Positions 54,574 through 57,071 of a stretch of DNA of 57,071 bases are shown here, in pieces (position 1 is the stretch's first letter; every line of letters begins with the position of its first letter). The translations under genes were made by a program, and so were the position numbers. The notes under the pieces were generated by a model. That model saw nothing but the letters and a program-made list of their open reading frames with translations, was not told the DNA's origin and searched no databases. Source of the DNA: Zopfochytrium polystomum (Eukaryota > Chytridiomycota > Chytridiomycetes > Chytridiales > Chytridiaceae). The DNA lies in assembly GCA_025765615.1 (NCBI GenBank), contig JAIVFJ010000362.1, forward strand, positions 1 to 57,071, in the 5' to 3' direction.

Positions 54574-54720
54574 ACTGTGAATTTCATGTACCTTGAGATT
54601 TGAGGCAGCAAAAAAAAAGTTTGGTGGAGGGCAAAAAAAAAACTTTTGACTACTGGAGACAGACCACTCCTCCTAATTGAAAGCTTTTTTTTTTGTCTCA
54701 AGGAATATGAATTCACTGTA
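54574..54720. mobile_element. MITE-like element, copy 1 (147 bp)
   Basis: The ends are inverted: TACTGTGAATTTCATG at the left and GAATATGAATTCACTGTA at the right. The interior is palindromic and A/T-run rich and encodes nothing. Close relative of 54,774-54,964. Confidence 0.65.
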
Positions 54721-54773
54721 ATCTTGAGGAATGAATAAACAAAAATCCACAAAAACAAAAATCCCAGTAAAAT

Positions 54774-54964
54774 TACAGTGAATTTCATATTCCTTGAGAT
54801 TTTGGGGCAAAAAAAAAAAAAGGTTTGTGGGGACCGAAAAAAAAGCTTTCGATTAGGAAGGGTGGTCTGTCTCCACTTCGGGTGGTCCATCTCCAATAGT
54901 CAAAAGCTTTTTTCAGTCCCCCCCAAATTTGCCCCAAAAGCTAAGGAATATGAAATTCACAGTT
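54774..54964. mobile_element. MITE-like element, copy 2 (~190 bp)
   Basis: The left end ACAGTGAATTTCATATTCC continuing to TTTGGGGCAAA pairs with the right end TTTGCCCCAAAA...GAATATGAAATTCACAGT. The terminal repeats are ~35 bp. It is 50 bp from copy 1 in the same orientation and shares its termini. Confidence 0.7.
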
Positions 54965-56280
54965 GAGAAGTATTGAAAAATCATTTTTTCAAGCAAAAAT
55001 GCCAACTGAGTGCTGTGGAGTATTTTCTATTCTTTTGAGGAAGATTAAATCAATTTTATTTAAAGATTTTAAAAAGCTAATAAGGTATACTGAAGCAGTA
55101 AATTAAAATAAACAGATAAAACGAAAGATTTAATTTAATTTTTTTGAAAATACACTTAAGAGCAAGGTTTCAAACGCATTGCCATTTCTTCCGCCTTCTG
55201 GAAAAAAAGATTTTGTTAGTTTCAGCCAATCAGAATACTTTTTTTTTAGCACCATCTCCACTTCTTCCGCCATTTTGATAAAAAAAAGAATAATAAAGTA
55301 ATAAAAAAAAACAAAATAGACAAAGACAAAGACATAAGAATAAGTATTACCTGGCAAAATCTAGAGTATAAAAAAATTGAATTTTGACGTTGAATTTGAA
55401 GAGTCACAGACGGCACACAAACAAAGAACTAGAAACAAAAAGAATGTGTGACTACATTGTGGAAAAGAGACCTAGGAAAGGAGCTGAATGCAGTGTTCGA
55501 TCCAAAGATGAAATATTAAATGGCTAGACACAGACAGAAAATACAGTTGAAGAAGTAAATGAAAAAGCAGAAATAAATAAAAACAAGAATTGAATTTAGT
55601 TGCTCCTCAATTAGAGCTCAGTTCAAATGGATCACCATTTCATGCACCATCAAAAAAAGACTTTTTTTTGTTTCTGACAATCAAAAACTGGCAGCGTTTT
55701 TGTTGCTGCACCATTTCTTCCTATGAAGAAAAGGCAGAAGAAAAGTATCAACCTTGATCGTTTTCTTGCTCCATTTTATTTTCCAGGAATAAAAAAAATG
55801 AAAGGAAAAAATGAAAAATGCAGAAAAAAAGAAGATAAAAAATAAAATAAAAATCCAAAACGAAAAGGTGGAGGAAATGACAGTGGAGTGATGTGATCCA
55901 GAGTTTTTCACTTTTTTATTGTTTGTGAGGAAATGGCGATGGCAACGCATTTGAACCTTGATCATTAATACCGCTTTGTTGGGCCAAACATGGAAAAAAA
56001 AGTAAGAAAAAGAGAAAACGAGAGAATAGGGGAAGAAGAAAGGGGCGACGCAAGGCCGCGCCCGTCGGCGCGAAAGTACCAGCTCCCCCATGAGCCACGT
56101 TCAGAGGAACAACTGCATTCTCTCCAAGCCCACCTAATTTATTGTTTATTTTTGGCACTTGTACATACACGCATAAGGTTGGGGGGACTTTAGCATTTGT
56201 GGTGGATGCTCCAAGTCAGGGGGAGTTGACTAGTCAATTTTCTCTCTCTCTGTTTTGGGCCATTTCTCTTTTTCCTTTTT
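54965..56280. other. AT-rich sequence without recognised genes
   Basis: A/T-rich with many short A and T runs. Short direct similarities (TTTCTTCCGCC, CACCATTTC) appear at 55,180-55,270 and 55,635-55,720. Open frames are short and Phe/Lys-biased. I see no gene or defined repeat. Confidence 0.5.
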
Positions 56281-56284
56281 CTTC

Positions 56285-56495
56285 AATCTGACTAGGGGAT
56301 GCCTGTTGACTTGTGAGCAATCCTTGCCAAAAACATAAAAAAAAAAAAAGAAAGAAGAGAAAAAAAGATTAAAGACAAAGCCTTCAATGTATATTGGTTG
56401 TCCCACACACAGGCAATCTGTCCCTGGATTGAAAGGTGAGTGGCATGCCACAATGAACATTGTGTGGCAGGCCAAGCAGCCCTTGAATGCTCATT
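56285..56495 (-). repeat. Short repeat R5, copy 2 (inverted)
   Basis: Reverse complement of 52,650-52,875. Shared blocks include AAAGACAAAGCCTTCAATG and GTGGCATGCCACAATGAACA. 56,496-57,071 shows no recognised feature. Confidence 0.85.
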
Positions 56496-57071
56496 CTTTG
56501 TGTTTGAGACCCCCCTGTTAGACAGATCAGTGGGGATGCTTTGTGGACTAGGCAAGTAGTAGGGTTGAAACACCCCCTAGACAACAGCCCAATAAAGTTA
56601 GTTTTAGCCTATTATTTGCTTTCCCTCGCTCTAGGGCCCAGATCCCAGGGTTAAGGAGTGAGTATAGTCTCACATTCCTAGAACTGAGAAGAGAAGTGAA
56701 AAAGAGAGAGAAGAGAAATGTGAAGGGAAATATGCAATTGAATATAAGTGTAAGTGAAAAGACGCGTGTCAGGAACTTTCCACTGTCTTTCAAACAAGTG
56801 GTGAATCCTCAACAGCTTTTTAAAAAAACTGGTAATAGCATGAGCGTTAAGTGTTGAAAGCACAAATATTAAAATGCACTAAAGTCACATGACATTGTTC
56901 TAAATTCTGTCCTTAAAAAAGTCCTTGACACTATGGCTGTAGCGCTCAGAGCTTTTTCAATATCTCACTTTTTACTTATCTTTTACATGTTCAATAAATG
57001 TCTTGCTTTTCAGTCAAATATGTGGGCATACCTGCAACCAGTACACTTTTGTCGCCCAAAAACCCAAAAAA

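Noticed and set aside
56980..57071. Telomere or chromosome end
   Set aside because: No TTAGGG-type array; the sequence is ordinary AT-rich DNA.

Overview
The window looks like nuclear DNA of a eukaryote, most probably a zoosporic (chytrid-like) fungus. It has short GT-AG introns, an HP1 protein, a GNL1-type GTPase, a CEP162-like coiled-coil protein, and Tc1/mariner, Ty1/copia and hAT transposons. Poly(A/T), (CT)n, (GT)n and GC-rich low-complexity DNA fill much of it. I see no rRNA, tRNA or CRISPR array. The lineage call is an inference from gene content.

Layout. 1-9,740 is a compact, moderately AT-rich block with no microsatellites and no convincing introns. Its genes are tightly packed on both strands: two unrecognised minus-strand ORFs, a small membrane protein, a Ser/Thr-rich type I membrane protein spread over three frames, a NADAR-like/PIF1 helicase fusion, an unrecognised ~256-aa protein, helical membrane-hairpin ORFs and an AIG1-type GTPase. 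9,750-13,300 holds a broken copia fragment and a long repeat (R1) interrupted by an almost perfect Tc1 element. 13,300-29,600 is GC-rich, low-complexity DNA with fragmentary coding, one clean five-exon gene (21,917-23,242), a second R1 copy that lacks the Tc1 insertion (23,582-24,700), another multi-exon gene (26,331-27,242) and a ~65-nt poly(G) run. 29,600-36,130 carries a CEP162-like gene whose promoter and first exon are duplicated about 4 kb downstream. 37,840-38,643 is a GNAT acetyltransferase. 40,300-52,400 has two inverted copies of a second repeat family (R2) flanking HP1, GNL1 and a decayed hAT element. The remainder is R3 and R2-like repeats, a pair of MITE-like elements and AT-rich sequence with no convincing gene.

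How the genes fit together. HP1 (heterochromatin), GNL1 (circularly permuted GTPase), the CEP162-like protein (centriole/cilium) and GNAT are ordinary host functions. The 1-9,740 block is different. It combines an ADP-ribose-related domain fused to a DNA helicase with an AIG1 GTPase beside helical membrane proteins, which suggests a conflict/immunity island or an integrated DNA virus or mobile element. Many conserved reading frames are interrupted by one extra base in a homopolymer, so several apparent pseudogenes may be assembly errors.
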